Shown here: positions 7,997 through 15,761 of the stretch, one piece after another
Numbering within the stretch: position 1 is the stretch's first letter
How the letters are laid out: each line of letters begins with the position of its first letter
DNA from: VRUE01 sp036379955
Lineage (GTDB): Bacteria; Actinomycetota; Thermoleophilia; Solirubrobacterales; 70-9
Length of the DNA: 64,000 nt
NCBI GenBank assembly: GCA_036379955.1
Contig: DASVFR010000048.1
Coordinates: 62,001 to 126,000 of the forward strand
Direction: 5' to 3'
Notes under the pieces: generated by a model
Seen by the model: the letters and a program-made list of their open reading frames with translations, nothing else
Told to the model about the DNA's origin: nothing
The model's database searches: none
Made by a program: the position numbers and the translations under genes

Positions 7997-8749
7997 GTGG
8001 GTGCCGCGGTGGCCATCGCCTTCCTCGGGGGGCTGATCGGGGGCAGCTTCCTCACCGTCGTCGGGCATCGGGTGCCGCGCGGAGAATCGATCGTCGGCCC
8101 GCGCTCGCGCTGCACGACGTGCGGTGCGCAGATCGCCGCCTACGACAACGTCCCGGTCTTCTCCTGGCTCGCGCTGCGCGGCCGCAGCCGCTGCTGCGGC
8201 GAGTCGATCTCAGCCCGCTACCCGCTGACCGAGCTGGGGCTGGGAACGCTGTACGCGGCGACGGTCGCCGTCCTCTGGGGCGATCCCGGCGAGATCGCGC
8301 TCGGCCTTGTCTTCGTCACGATGCTGCTCGCGGTAACCCTGACCGACCTCGAGCAGCGGATCATCCCCAACAGGATCCTGCTCGTCTCGGCCCTGGTCGG
8401 CGCCGCCATCGCCGCCATCGCCGATCCGGGCAGCTTGCCCGAGCGGGCGCTGGCCGCCGCCGCCGCGGGAGGCCTGCTGTTTGCCGCCGCGCTCGCCTAC
8501 CCGCGCGGGATGGGCCTCGGCGACGTCAAGCTGGCGGCGACGATGGGCGTCTTCCTCGGCCGCAACGTGGCGCCGGCGATCCTCGTCGCCCTCCTTGCCG
8601 GCTCCGCGGTGGGGCTCGCGATGATTGCGCGCGACGGCGCCGCGGCGCGCAAGCGGGCGATCCCCTTCGGCCCCTTCCTCGCCCTCGGCGGCGTCGTCGG
8701 CCTCTTGGCCGGCGACCAGATCGTCGACTGGTACCTGAGCACGTTCTGA
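7997..8749 (+). CDS. pilD: Prepilin leader peptidase / N-methyltransferase
   Basis: 250 residues, GTG start just after the previous stop. The N-terminal cytoplasmic loop carries the zinc-type Cys pairs (CTTC near 38-41, RCC near 63). Two aspartates of the aspartic prepilin protease are visible: TDLEQRIIPN (about 117) and GLGDVKLA (about 177). About seven membrane helices. It would cleave the leaders of the three pilins upstream and methylate the new N-terminal Phe. Glu codons are mostly GAG, unlike the flanking pilins. Confidence 0.92.
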   Translation: MGAAVAIAFLGGLIGGSFLTVVGHRVPRGESIVGPRSRCTTCGAQIAAYDNVPVFSWLALRGRSRCCGESISARYPLTELGLGTLYAATVAVLWGDPGEIALGLVFVTMLLAVTLTDLEQRIIPNRILLVSALVGAAIAAIADPGSLPERALAAAAAGGLLFAAALAYPRGMGLGDVKLAATMGVFLGRNVAPAILVALLAGSAVGLAMIARDGAAARKRAIPFGPFLALGGVVGLLAGDQIVDWYLSTF

Positions 8750-8860
8750 GCCTAGGACAGTCGTCCAAGTTCTCCTAGAAGTGAGTAGTTGCAGGGCGAA
8801 AGGTTTGCGGCCTTTCTGTCGATTGAGGGAGAGCGGATTCGACCCGAGCGCCGGTCCCTC

Positions 8861-9976
8861 ATGCAATTTCAGCTAACGAGAAAGAAGAAGCTATCGGCCG
8901 TCGTCGGCCTCGACATCGAGGCCGGTAGCGTCGCCGCTGCCGAGGTGCGTCAGAACGGCAGCGCGCCGGTTTCGGTGGCGGCGGTCGAGCCGCTCGATCC
9001 GGGCGTCTTCCACGAGGGCGAGGTGGTCGACCCAGATCGACTCTCCGGGGCCCTGAAGGACCTCTTCGGCAAGCACAAGCTGGCCAAGGACGTGCGGCTC
9101 GGGATCGGCAACCAGCGGGTGATCGTGCGCACCCTGCGCCTGCCGGCGATCGAAGACCCGAAGGAGATGGAGGCTGCGGTCCGCTTCCAGGCCCAGGAGC
9201 AGATCCCGATGCCGCTCGACCAGGCGGTGCTCGAGCATCAGGTCGTCGGCGGGGTGTCCGCCGAGGAGGGCGCGCAGCCCCAGCTCGACGTCGTCGTCAT
9301 CGCCGCTCGCCGCGACATGATTCGCTCCTTCCTCGAGCCGATCAGGAGCGCCGGGCTCGATCCCGTCGGCGTCGACCTCGCCGCCTTCGGGATGATCCGC
9401 GCCCTCGCCGGTCTCGAGGGTGCGGCCGGGATGGGGGACGGCGCGACTGACGCGGAGGGGGCCGATCCGACGATGGCTCGCCGCGATGCGGTTCTCTACT
9501 GCAACCTCGGCGACGTGCTCAACCTCGCGGTCGCCCGCGGCCGGGCCTGCCTCTTCACCCGCGTCTCGGGCGTCGGCCTCGAGGGAATTGCCGGCCGCCT
9601 GGCGAGCGAGGCCCAGCTCAGCCCCGAGCACGCCGCCCAGTGGCTGCGGCACGTCGGCCTCGAGGCGGACGTCGCCCAGGTCGAGGGTGATCCCGGCGTC
9701 GTCTCCACGGTCCGCCGCGCTCTCGAGGAGGGGGTCGGAAGCCTCGTCGACGAGCTGCGGCTCTCGCTCGACTACTACGGGGCTCAGGAGAGCGCTGTGC
9801 CGGTCGCCCGCGTCGCGCTCAGCGGCCAGGGCAGCGCGATCCCGGGCCTCGCCGCGCGGATCGAGGAGTCGCTTGGTCTGCCGGTCGCGGCCTCGCGCCC
9901 GCCGGCGCTGGCGGAATTCGACGAGGGGGCCGGAGCCCGGCTGACCCTTCCCTACGGAATTGCCCTGGAGAGCTGA
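8861..9976 (+). CDS. pilM: Pilus assembly ATPase-fold protein PilM
   Basis: 371 residues from the ATG at 8861 (MQFQLTRKKK). The frame extends upstream to a TTG at 8789, but the ATG matches the usual PilM start. Actin-like PilM features are visible: VVGLDIEAGSVAAAEV near the N-terminus (phosphate-1 loop), FQAQEQIPMPLDQAV, and the second-lobe segment VALSGQGSAIPGLAARI. PilM is the cytoplasmic actin-like component that recruits PilN/PilO. The 111-base spacer before it has two small inverted repeats (CTAGGA/TCCTAG and GAAAGG/CCTTTC), possibly a separate promoter or leader. Confidence 0.9.
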   Translation: MQFQLTRKKKLSAVVGLDIEAGSVAAAEVRQNGSAPVSVAAVEPLDPGVFHEGEVVDPDRLSGALKDLFGKHKLAKDVRLGIGNQRVIVRTLRLPAIEDPKEMEAAVRFQAQEQIPMPLDQAVLEHQVVGGVSAEEGAQPQLDVVVIAARRDMIRSFLEPIRSAGLDPVGVDLAAFGMIRALAGLEGAAGMGDGATDAEGADPTMARRDAVLYCNLGDVLNLAVARGRACLFTRVSGVGLEGIAGRLASEAQLSPEHAAQWLRHVGLEADVAQVEGDPGVVSTVRRALEEGVGSLVDELRLSLDYYGAQESAVPVARVALSGQGSAIPGLAARIEESLGLPVAASRPPALAEFDEGAGARLTLPYGIALES

Positions 9977-9979
9977 GCG

Positions 9980-10759
9980 ATGCGCCCGGTCAACCTGATC
10001 CCGGCGGAGGAACGCCATGGGCAGAACGCGCCCCTGCGCACCGGCCCGATCGTCTACATCGTGCTCGGTGCGCTCGTGCTCCTGCTCGCCGGGGTGACGA
10101 TGCTGGTCCTCACCGAGAACAAGGTCTCCGACCGCAAGAGCGAACTGGCTCAGGTGAAGAGCGAAGACGCGGCGGCGCAGTCCCGCGCCGAAGGCCTCGC
10201 CTCCTACACCCAGTTCGCCGCTCTGCACGAAGAGCGGGTGCAGACGATCGCCAGCCTCGCCGACAGCCGCTTCGACTGGGAACGGGTGATGCGCGAACTG
10301 GCGCTGGTCCTCCCGCACACGGTCTGGCTGACCAGCCTCGATGCGTCGGCGTCCGCTGCGGAAGGGAGCAGTAGCAGCTCCGGCGGAAGCGCGAGTGCTT
10401 CGATCGTCGGGCCCTCGCTCTCGATCAGCGGTTGCGCGGTCGGCCAAGATTCCGTCGCTAGCTTCGTCACGGCGCTCAAGGACATCGACGGGGTGACCCG
10501 GGTCGGGGTCGAATCCTCGCAGCTGGCGGCCGAAAAAGAAGGGGCCGGCAGCGCGGCCAGCTCCGAATCGGGTGGCGGCAGCTCGGGGGATTGCCGCACC
10601 CGTAGGTTCATCACCGAATTCCAGCTCGTCGTCGCCTTCGACGCCGCGCCGGTCCCGGCGACCGGCGAAGAAGCGGCGCCGATCTCGGCAACCGAAAAAT
10701 CGGAAGCCTCCGCCGAAGAAGTCTCGGGCGAAAAAGAAGAATCATCGGAAGGCGGCTGA
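9980..10759 (+). CDS. pilN: Pilus assembly protein PilN
   Basis: 259 residues, starting 3 bases after pilM. The N-terminal MRPVNLIPAEER contains the NLIP motif that binds PilM. A single membrane helix (about 25-46) and a coiled segment follow, then a ferredoxin-like domain (about 85-210) interrupted by a Ser/Gly-rich loop. The tail is Glu/Ser-rich and presumably disordered outside the membrane. It forms the inner-membrane alignment complex with PilM and PilO. Confidence 0.88.
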   Translation: MRPVNLIPAEERHGQNAPLRTGPIVYIVLGALVLLLAGVTMLVLTENKVSDRKSELAQVKSEDAAAQSRAEGLASYTQFAALHEERVQTIASLADSRFDWERVMRELALVLPHTVWLTSLDASASAAEGSSSSSGGSASASIVGPSLSISGCAVGQDSVASFVTALKDIDGVTRVGVESSQLAAEKEGAGSAASSESGGGSSGDCRTRRFITEFQLVVAFDAAPVPATGEEAAPISATEKSEASAEEVSGEKEESSEGG

Positions 10760-10760
10760 G

Positions 10761-11516
10761 ATGGGCTCCGCGAACAAGGGCTTGATCCTCTCGATGGTCG
10801 CCGTCGCCGCGCTCGCAATTGGCTTCTGGATGCTGCTCCTCAGCCCCAAGCGCGAAGAAGCCGCGCAGCTCTCCGACCAGGTCGGCCAGGCGCGCGAATC
10901 GCTCTCCCAGCATCGCTCCGAAGTCGAGATCGCCCTGCAGGCTCGCCGCGAATTCCCGGTCGCCTACCAGCAGCTGGTCGTGCTCGGCAAGGCGGCGCCG
11001 GCCGAAGACGAAACGCCGTCCCTGATCATCCAGCTCAACCGGATTGCCCGCGACGCGAAAGTGCGCTTCCAGGGGTTCACGCTGAGCTCGGCCGGCGGGA
11101 GCGAAGAAGAAGCGCCTGCTCCCTCGGCGGAAGGCACGGAAGTCTCGCCGACCGAGGCGGCTGCGTCGTTGCTGCCGCTGGGGGCCACGATCGGTCCTGC
11201 CGGACTGGGAGTGATGCCCTATGCGCTGGAATTCAAGGGCGATTTCTTCCACCTCGCCGACTTCATCCGCGGCCTCGACAAGCTGGTCAAGACCCAGAAC
11301 TCCAAGGTCCGCGTCAACGGCCGCCTGATCACGATCGACGGCTTCTCGCTCGCCCCCGATTCGGAAAGCGGCTTCCCGAAGCTGGAAGCGACCTTTGAAA
11401 TCACCGCCTACGTGACGCCGCCGAGCGAAGCGGGGACGACGGGAGAAGCGACGCCCGCGGGCCCGGCTCCGGCGACGGCGACGCCGGCCGCGACCACGAC
11501 TGGAGGCGCCCCGTGA
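10761..11516 (+). CDS. pilO: Pilus assembly protein PilO
   Basis: 251 residues from ATG 10761, directly after pilN. One membrane helix (GLILSMVAVAALAIGFWMLL, about 7-26), a coiled-coil region (about 30-70), then a PilO-type ferredoxin-like domain with DETPSLIIQLNRIARDAKV and FFHLADFIRGLDKLV. The C-terminus is a Pro/Ala/Thr-rich tail. It partners PilN; order and sizes match pilMNO operons elsewhere. Confidence 0.88.
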   Translation: MGSANKGLILSMVAVAALAIGFWMLLLSPKREEAAQLSDQVGQARESLSQHRSEVEIALQARREFPVAYQQLVVLGKAAPAEDETPSLIIQLNRIARDAKVRFQGFTLSSAGGSEEEAPAPSAEGTEVSPTEAAASLLPLGATIGPAGLGVMPYALEFKGDFFHLADFIRGLDKLVKTQNSKVRVNGRLITIDGFSLAPDSESGFPKLEATFEITAYVTPPSEAGTTGEATPAGPAPATATPAATTTGGAP

Positions 11517-12361
11517 AACGCCTGAAGGGACCCGAGCTGAAGCTCTCGGAGCTGAAGGTGCCCCCCGTCCTTCGCGATCTCTACTGGGACCTGCGCGACC
11601 GTCGGCTGCTGCCGCTCCTGGCGCTCGTGCTGGTCGCGATCGTCGCCGTGCCGTTCTTGCTCGGCGGCAAGTCCGATGACGCTGAGTCCCGCGAAGCAGC
11701 CGCGATCGCGAGGGCGAGCGTCGGCGGCGCGGTGCCCAAGGGCTCCCGCCTGGTCGCGGTGGAGGCCACTCCGGGGCTGCGCAACTACCACCAGCGGCTG
11801 GGCCACCGCAGTCCCACCAATCCTTTCAAGCAGCGCTTCACGGCTCCCCAGGTGGCTGGGGCCCAGCTGCAGCTGGAAGAAGGCGGCGAAACGGCCTCGA
11901 GCCCATCGACCGGCGCCTCTGCTGGAGGCGAATCCTCGGGTGGGGGCGCGACGACCGAACCCGGCCCGAGCGGACCGAGCAGATTCACCCGGTACACCAC
12001 CGCGATCGACGTCAAGGTCACGGTCACCAAGACGCTTCCCAGCGGCAAGAAGGAAACGAACAGCTCGGTGCAGCAGCGGGTGATCCCGGTCGCGCCGCTT
12101 CCCAGCGACAAAGTTCAGGCCGTGGCCTACATGGGCCCCAGCACGAACGTCAAGCACCCCAACAACGTGATCCTGCTCGTCTCCGACGCCGTCACCGCTG
12201 TCTTCGGTGACGGCCGCTGCCTCTCCGGCGCCGAAGTCTGTCAGCTGCTCGAAGTCGAACCGGGCATGCCCGAGACCTTCGTCTTCGGCCCCGAATCGAC
12301 CCGCTACAAGCTCGTCGTCCTCAACCCGCGACCGGTACCGGTCGGCAGCTACGAACAGTAG
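11513..12361 (+). CDS. Membrane-anchored pilus protein in PilP position
   Basis: 282 residues, GTG start in a GTGA overlap with pilO. One membrane helix (about 33-50), a basic cytoplasmic N-terminus, a linker containing NPFKQRF, a Gly/Ser/Glu-rich disordered stretch (about 120-160), and a small beta-rich C-terminal domain with two Cys (GRCLSGAEVCQLLEV). No PilP motif is clear by eye. Position after pilMNO suggests a PilP-like scaffold or, in this monoderm, a replacement for the secretin-linked lipoprotein. Last gene of the cluster. Confidence 0.6.
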   Translation: MKRLKGPELKLSELKVPPVLRDLYWDLRDRRLLPLLALVLVAIVAVPFLLGGKSDDAESREAAAIARASVGGAVPKGSRLVAVEATPGLRNYHQRLGHRSPTNPFKQRFTAPQVAGAQLQLEEGGETASSPSTGASAGGESSGGGATTEPGPSGPSRFTRYTTAIDVKVTVTKTLPSGKKETNSSVQQRVIPVAPLPSDKVQAVAYMGPSTNVKHPNNVILLVSDAVTAVFGDGRCLSGAEVCQLLEVEPGMPETFVFGPESTRYKLVVLNPRPVPVGSYEQ

Positions 12362-12374
12362 CCCTCATCCAAAA

Positions 12375-12405
12375 CTTCAGTAACTGAAGCGCGACCCGCT
12401 ACACT
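12375..12405 (+). promoter_or_regulatory. Palindromic operator and promoter of the HxlR gene
   Basis: CTTCAGTAACTGAAG (12375-12389) is a 7+1+7 perfect dyad. TACACT at 12400-12405 is a good -10, and the left half of the dyad overlaps the -35 position (TTCAGT). HxlR regulators bind short dyads in their own promoters, so autoregulation is likely. Confidence 0.55.
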
Positions 12406-12459
12406 CGTTGACGCGAGGCCTTCGACGCAATCGACACGATCCCGCTTCGCACCCCAGCG

Positions 12460-12804
12460 ATGAGTGCCGCATCCAACGCCAGCTGTCCCGTCTGTCGCAC
12501 GGCCCAGGTCGTCTGCGGTAAGTGGACGCTCCTCGTCATCCGCGACCTGGCCGAGGGCGCGAGCCGCTTCTGCGAGCTGGAGCGCTCGCTGGAGGGGATC
12601 AGCCCCCGCACCCTCTCGCTGCGCCTGCGGGCGCTCGAAGAGGAGGGGATCGTCGAGCGTCACACCTACCCCGAGGTCCCGCCCCGGGTCGAGTACGCGC
12701 TGACCGAGAAGGGCGAGGCCCTGGTGCCGCTGGTCGAGGACATGCGCCGCTACGGCACTCGCTGGCTGCTCGGCGACGCGGCCGCGGTCCCCGCTGCCGT
12801 CTAA
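12460..12804 (+). CDS. HxlR-family winged-helix regulator
   Basis: 114 residues. HxlR signature: CPVCRTAQVVCGKWTLLVIR at the N-terminus, FCELERSLEGISPRTLSLRL (recognition helix) and LEEEGIVERHTYPEVPPRVEY (wing). Three Cys lie near the N-terminus (residues about 9, 12 and 20); single redox-active N-terminal Cys residues sense electrophiles or disulphide stress in some family members, so thiol sensing is possible. Its target genes are not evident beyond its own promoter. Confidence 0.88.
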   Translation: MSAASNASCPVCRTAQVVCGKWTLLVIRDLAEGASRFCELERSLEGISPRTLSLRLRALEEEGIVERHTYPEVPPRVEYALTEKGEALVPLVEDMRRYGTRWLLGDAAAVPAAV

Positions 12805-12829
12805 GGCCATTCCGCATAGCCCCCTCCAG

Positions 12830-12877
12830 ACGTGCCGTGAGTTATCCACCCATATGGTGGTTCAACTCACGGCACGT
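12830..12877. repeat. Large two-part palindrome
   Basis: Perfect 14-base arms (ACGTGCCGTGAGTT, 12830-12843, and its complement at 12864-12877) enclose a second stem (CCACC-CATAT-GGTGG, 12846-12860). As RNA it forms a 19-pair interrupted hairpin. It stands between the HxlR gene and the next gene and could be a terminator for the former, a REP-like element, or an operator. I saw no other copy in the window. Confidence 0.65.
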
Positions 12878-12910
12878 CCCTGCAAGCCTGCGTGCAGGCG
12901 CAGGAGCGGC

Positions 12911-14551
12911 ATGCGTGGGCGGGAAGCCAGCCACGTGCGCGACCGGCTGCTCAACGATTCGCTGACCCGCCTCGCCTCCGAGGCGGCGATCAGGCTCAGC
13001 GCGCTGGTCGCGGCCGGCGATCAGATCCCATTCGACGTCGACGCCGAGAGCGGTGAGGACGCCGCCTTCTACAGCTACCGCCCGCTGACCTCGCGCTACG
13101 TGCGCGACCACGAGAGCGAGCTGCGCGCCCTGGACGCCTTCAGGCCTGCCCGGGAGGCCGTCGCCGCCACCGGCATCGCCCCCGCCTACCTGGAAGCGCG
13201 CGGCGAGATCGTTCCCAGCGACCCCGGCGAGCGCGCCGCGCGCATGCTGGGCGTCTTCCTCGCCTCGCTCTGGGACGGCTGCACCGAGTTCTCTCTCAAC
13301 CACGAGCGCCTGGCAGGCGCGCTCGCCGTGCTCGAGGCCGAGACGCGTGGGGCCGAGGAGGCCGACGTGCTGGTCGCGCCGCTGGTCGGCCTGCGCATGC
13401 CGCTGCCGCGTTTGACGCTGGCCAAGGGGGTCGAGATCGTCCGCGCCGATGCGATCGAGGCGCCGCTGGAGTCGATGCGCAGCGAGGGCATGGGCCGCGC
13501 CGCTTGGGAGCCGCAGTTCCTCGCCCTCGCCGAGCAAGGCGAGGGAACGGATAGCGCCGAGGCGGCGATGCTCCAGCTGCGCGAGTTGGTCAGCGTCATG
13601 CACCTCTTCAAGGCCGGCGGCATCGGGCTGGGGCCCTACGCCTTCGCGCCCACCGGCGAGGGTCGCTGGGCCCGCCTCGCCACCGGTGCCCCGGCCGCGC
13701 GCCCCGGCGCCTACGAGCTGAGCGAGGAGGAGGCCGTGCGGCTCGCCGAGTTCGCCGCCTCACTGGAGGCCCGTCCCGACCCCGACGGCGCCCTCTCCTG
13801 GGCCGTCGCCCGCTTTGAGATGGGCTGCGGACGCGAGACGTCCCTCGAGGGACTGAGCGACCACCTGCTGGCGCTGCGCGCCGTGCTCGACGGCCAGGGG
13901 CCGGTCGGCGCCTCGCTGCCGATGCGCGCCTCGGCCCTGCTCGCCGACGAGGAGCTCGACCGCTTCGAGGCCCGCGAACGGATCGAGGAGGCGCTCGAGC
14001 TGGAGCGCGCCCTGATGAACGGCACCCAGTCGTTGCCCGGCCTGGCGACCGCAGGCTGGCTCGAGGAGGGGGTGCGCCGCATCCTGCGCGACGCCGCCCT
14101 CGGTGAGCTGGGAGGAGACCTCAACGCCGCCGCCGAGGAGACCTTGATCGCCGCCGGCCTCGGTGCCGGCGACGTCGAGATCGCGGTCTCGGCCGCGCCG
14201 GCCGCCGAGCCGCAAACCGCAAGCCCAACGCCGGCGCCCGAGCCTGAGCCCGAATTCGAGTCGCCGCAGTTGCCGCTCGACGAGACAGAGGAGGAGTATC
14301 GCATGGAGCAGGAGACCCGCATCCTCGAGCCGATCCCCGAGGCGGGCGAGATCCGCATTACCGCGAGGGACTGGCTCGACGAGGTCGAGGCCCCCGAGAG
14401 CACCCTCGACTTCCCCGCCGTGGAGGGCGACGTCGCCCACCGCGAGCGGATCGACACCCCCCGCGTCCGCCACCTCTTCCAGGTCCCCGAGGACGCCGAC
14501 TGGGAAGTCAAGGAGCTCCGTTACGACCACTACACCCGCGAGGCCGGCTGA
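12911..14551 (+). CDS. Conserved hypothetical protein, 546 residues
   Basis: The start is chosen at ATG 12911 because AGGAG lies 5 bases upstream (12902-12906); the frame extends to 12854 without a ribosome-binding site. The product is soluble, mostly alpha-helical and Glu/Ala/Leu-rich, with no signal peptide or membrane helix. Residues about 1-410 look like one compact helical domain (DFEMGCGRETSLEGLSDHLLALRAVL-like segment in the middle). An acidic Pro-rich linker follows (about 420-460), then a short conserved-looking tail (DTPRVRHLFQVPEDADWEV). I do not recognise the family. It is convergent with the ATPase pair and ends at a shared bidirectional hairpin. Confidence 0.75.
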   Translation: MRGREASHVRDRLLNDSLTRLASEAAIRLSALVAAGDQIPFDVDAESGEDAAFYSYRPLTSRYVRDHESELRALDAFRPAREAVAATGIAPAYLEARGEIVPSDPGERAARMLGVFLASLWDGCTEFSLNHERLAGALAVLEAETRGAEEADVLVAPLVGLRMPLPRLTLAKGVEIVRADAIEAPLESMRSEGMGRAAWEPQFLALAEQGEGTDSAEAAMLQLRELVSVMHLFKAGGIGLGPYAFAPTGEGRWARLATGAPAARPGAYELSEEEAVRLAEFAASLEARPDPDGALSWAVARFEMGCGRETSLEGLSDHLLALRAVLDGQGPVGASLPMRASALLADEELDRFEARERIEEALELERALMNGTQSLPGLATAGWLEEGVRRILRDAALGELGGDLNAAAEETLIAAGLGAGDVEIAVSAAPAAEPQTASPTPAPEPEPEFESPQLPLDETEEEYRMEQETRILEPIPEAGEIRITARDWLDEVEAPESTLDFPAVEGDVAHRERIDTPRVRHLFQVPEDADWEVKELRYDHYTREAG

Positions 14552-14560
14552 GGGGCTGAC

Positions 14561-14597
14561 GGGCCTAAAAGCGCTGATATAGAGCGCTTATCGGCCC
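14561..14597. terminator. Bidirectional hairpin terminator, repeat copy 1
   Basis: GGGCC...GGCCC (5 pairs) encloses AAGCGCT/AGCGCTT (7 pairs) with loop GATATAG. It sits exactly between two convergent genes, 9 bases after one stop and 12 bases before the other, with A/T runs in the arms. About 35 of 46 bases match the reverse complement of the hairpin at 57014-57060, so it is a recurrent terminator type. Confidence 0.7.
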
Positions 14598-14609
14598 ATC
14601 GACACGCGG

Positions 14610-15761
14610 TTAGGCTCGGCCGGCGGCTATCGCCTCGCGCTCCTCGCTCGACGCGAACAGGTAGCGGTTGATCTCGGCCAGGCCGGCGAGGTCGTGGACG
14701 TCCTCGTCTAGGTAGGGGACGCGAATCGTGCCGGCGGTGCGCAGCTCGCGTGCCAGGCGCTCGATGTTGCGCGCGTCGCGCTCGGCCAGCGCCTGGTAGT
14801 CGGCGAAGTTCCCGGCGACCCGCCCGGCCAGGTCCTCGTCGCCCAGCTTGCCGGCCAGCGCCGCGCGCAGGTCCGCCCCGTCGCCGCGCAGCTTCTCGGC
14901 CGGGTAGTGGACCTTGTTGACGATCACGCCGCCGAAGGGCAGCTTCGCCTCGACCAGCTTGCGGTGGAAGTAGACGGCCTCGTCGACCGGCTCCCCCTGC
15001 GGCCCGCAGACGACGAGGAAGCAGGTGCGCGGGTCGGCGAGCAGGCCGTTGACCCGCTTCGCACGGGCCTGGAAGCCGTCGACCATGCCGCTGAAGGCGT
15101 TGAAGAACTCAGCCAGGTCGGCGAGCAGGTCGAAGCCGACGATCCGCTTGAAGACCGAGAGCGCGACCGAGGCGCCGCGCCCGGCCACCTTCGCCGCCAG
15201 CCCGGTCGGGCGCATGAACATGCGCAGCGAGCGGCCCTCGATGAACTGGGTCAGGCGCCGCGGCGCGTCGAGGAAGTCGAGCGCGTTGCGGGTCGGCGGT
15301 GTGTCGAGCACGAGCAGGTCGAAGCGCCCTTCGGTGTGCAGCTCGAAGAGCTTCTCCATCGCCATGTACTCCTGCGAGCCGGCCAGCGCGTTGGAGATCT
15401 GCTGGTAGATGCGGTTGCCGAGGACCCGGTCGCGCGCCTCCTCGTCGGGGGCCTGGCGCGCGACCAGCTCGTCGAAGGTCGCCTTCGCGTCGAGCATCAT
15501 CGCCCACAGCTCGCCGCGCATCTCGACCCCCTGGCGCTCGAGCAGAGTCGGGTCGACGCGCATGGCCTCGTTGCCCAGCTCCTTCAGGCCGAGCGAGTCG
15601 GCGAGTCGCTTCGCCGGGTCGATCGTCAGCACGCAGACCTTGAGGCCGCTCGCCGCCATCCCGGCCGCGATCGCCGCCGAGGTCGTCGTCTTGCCGACGC
15701 CGCCCGAACCGGCGCAGATGCAGACGTCCTTTCCCTGGAGGATCTCGCCGACGTTCGACAT
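14610..15761 (-). CDS. ArsA/Get3-like ATPase, second subunit (Rv3680/BagB-like)
   Basis: 383 residues. Deviant Walker A GSGGVGKTT (about 17-25), switch region TIDPAKRLADSLG, YMAMEKLFEL, and LDTPPTRNALDFLDAP (Walker B/switch II). Arsenite-binding Cys residues of true ArsA pumps are not evident. The protein matches the pattern of mycobacterial Rv3680, which with Rv3679 forms a Get3-like heteromer linked to glycerol metabolism and envelope stress. Its ATG overlaps the stop of the partner gene by one base, so the two subunits are co-translated. Actual substrate is unknown. Confidence 0.85.
   Translation of the reverse strand: MSNVGEILQGKDVCICAGSGGVGKTTTSAAIAAGMAASGLKVCVLTIDPAKRLADSLGLKELGNEAMRVDPTLLERQGVEMRGELWAMMLDAKATFDELVARQAPDEEARDRVLGNRIYQQISNALAGSQEYMAMEKLFELHTEGRFDLLVLDTPPTRNALDFLDAPRRLTQFIEGRSLRMFMRPTGLAAKVAGRGASVALSVFKRIVGFDLLADLAEFFNAFSGMVDGFQARAKRVNGLLADPRTCFLVVCGPQGEPVDEAVYFHRKLVEAKLPFGGVIVNKVHYPAEKLRGDGADLRAALAGKLGDEDLAGRVAGNFADYQALAERDARNIERLARELRTAGTIRVPYLDEDVHDLAGLAEINRYLFASSEEREAIAAGRA

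Noticed and set aside
8891..10447. 518-residue minus-strand frame across pilM and pilN
   Set aside because: Shadow of two well-defined pilus genes; composition is Arg/Asp/His-rich and featureless.
14588..14595. GCCGATAA on the minus strand, as a second WhiG-type promoter
   Set aside because: It lies inside the bidirectional terminator hairpin, has no -35 and would drive antisense transcription into a gene end.
15299..15643. Plus-strand frames inside the ArsA-like genes
   Set aside because: Arg/Ala-rich antisense shadows of an ATPase with full Walker motifs.
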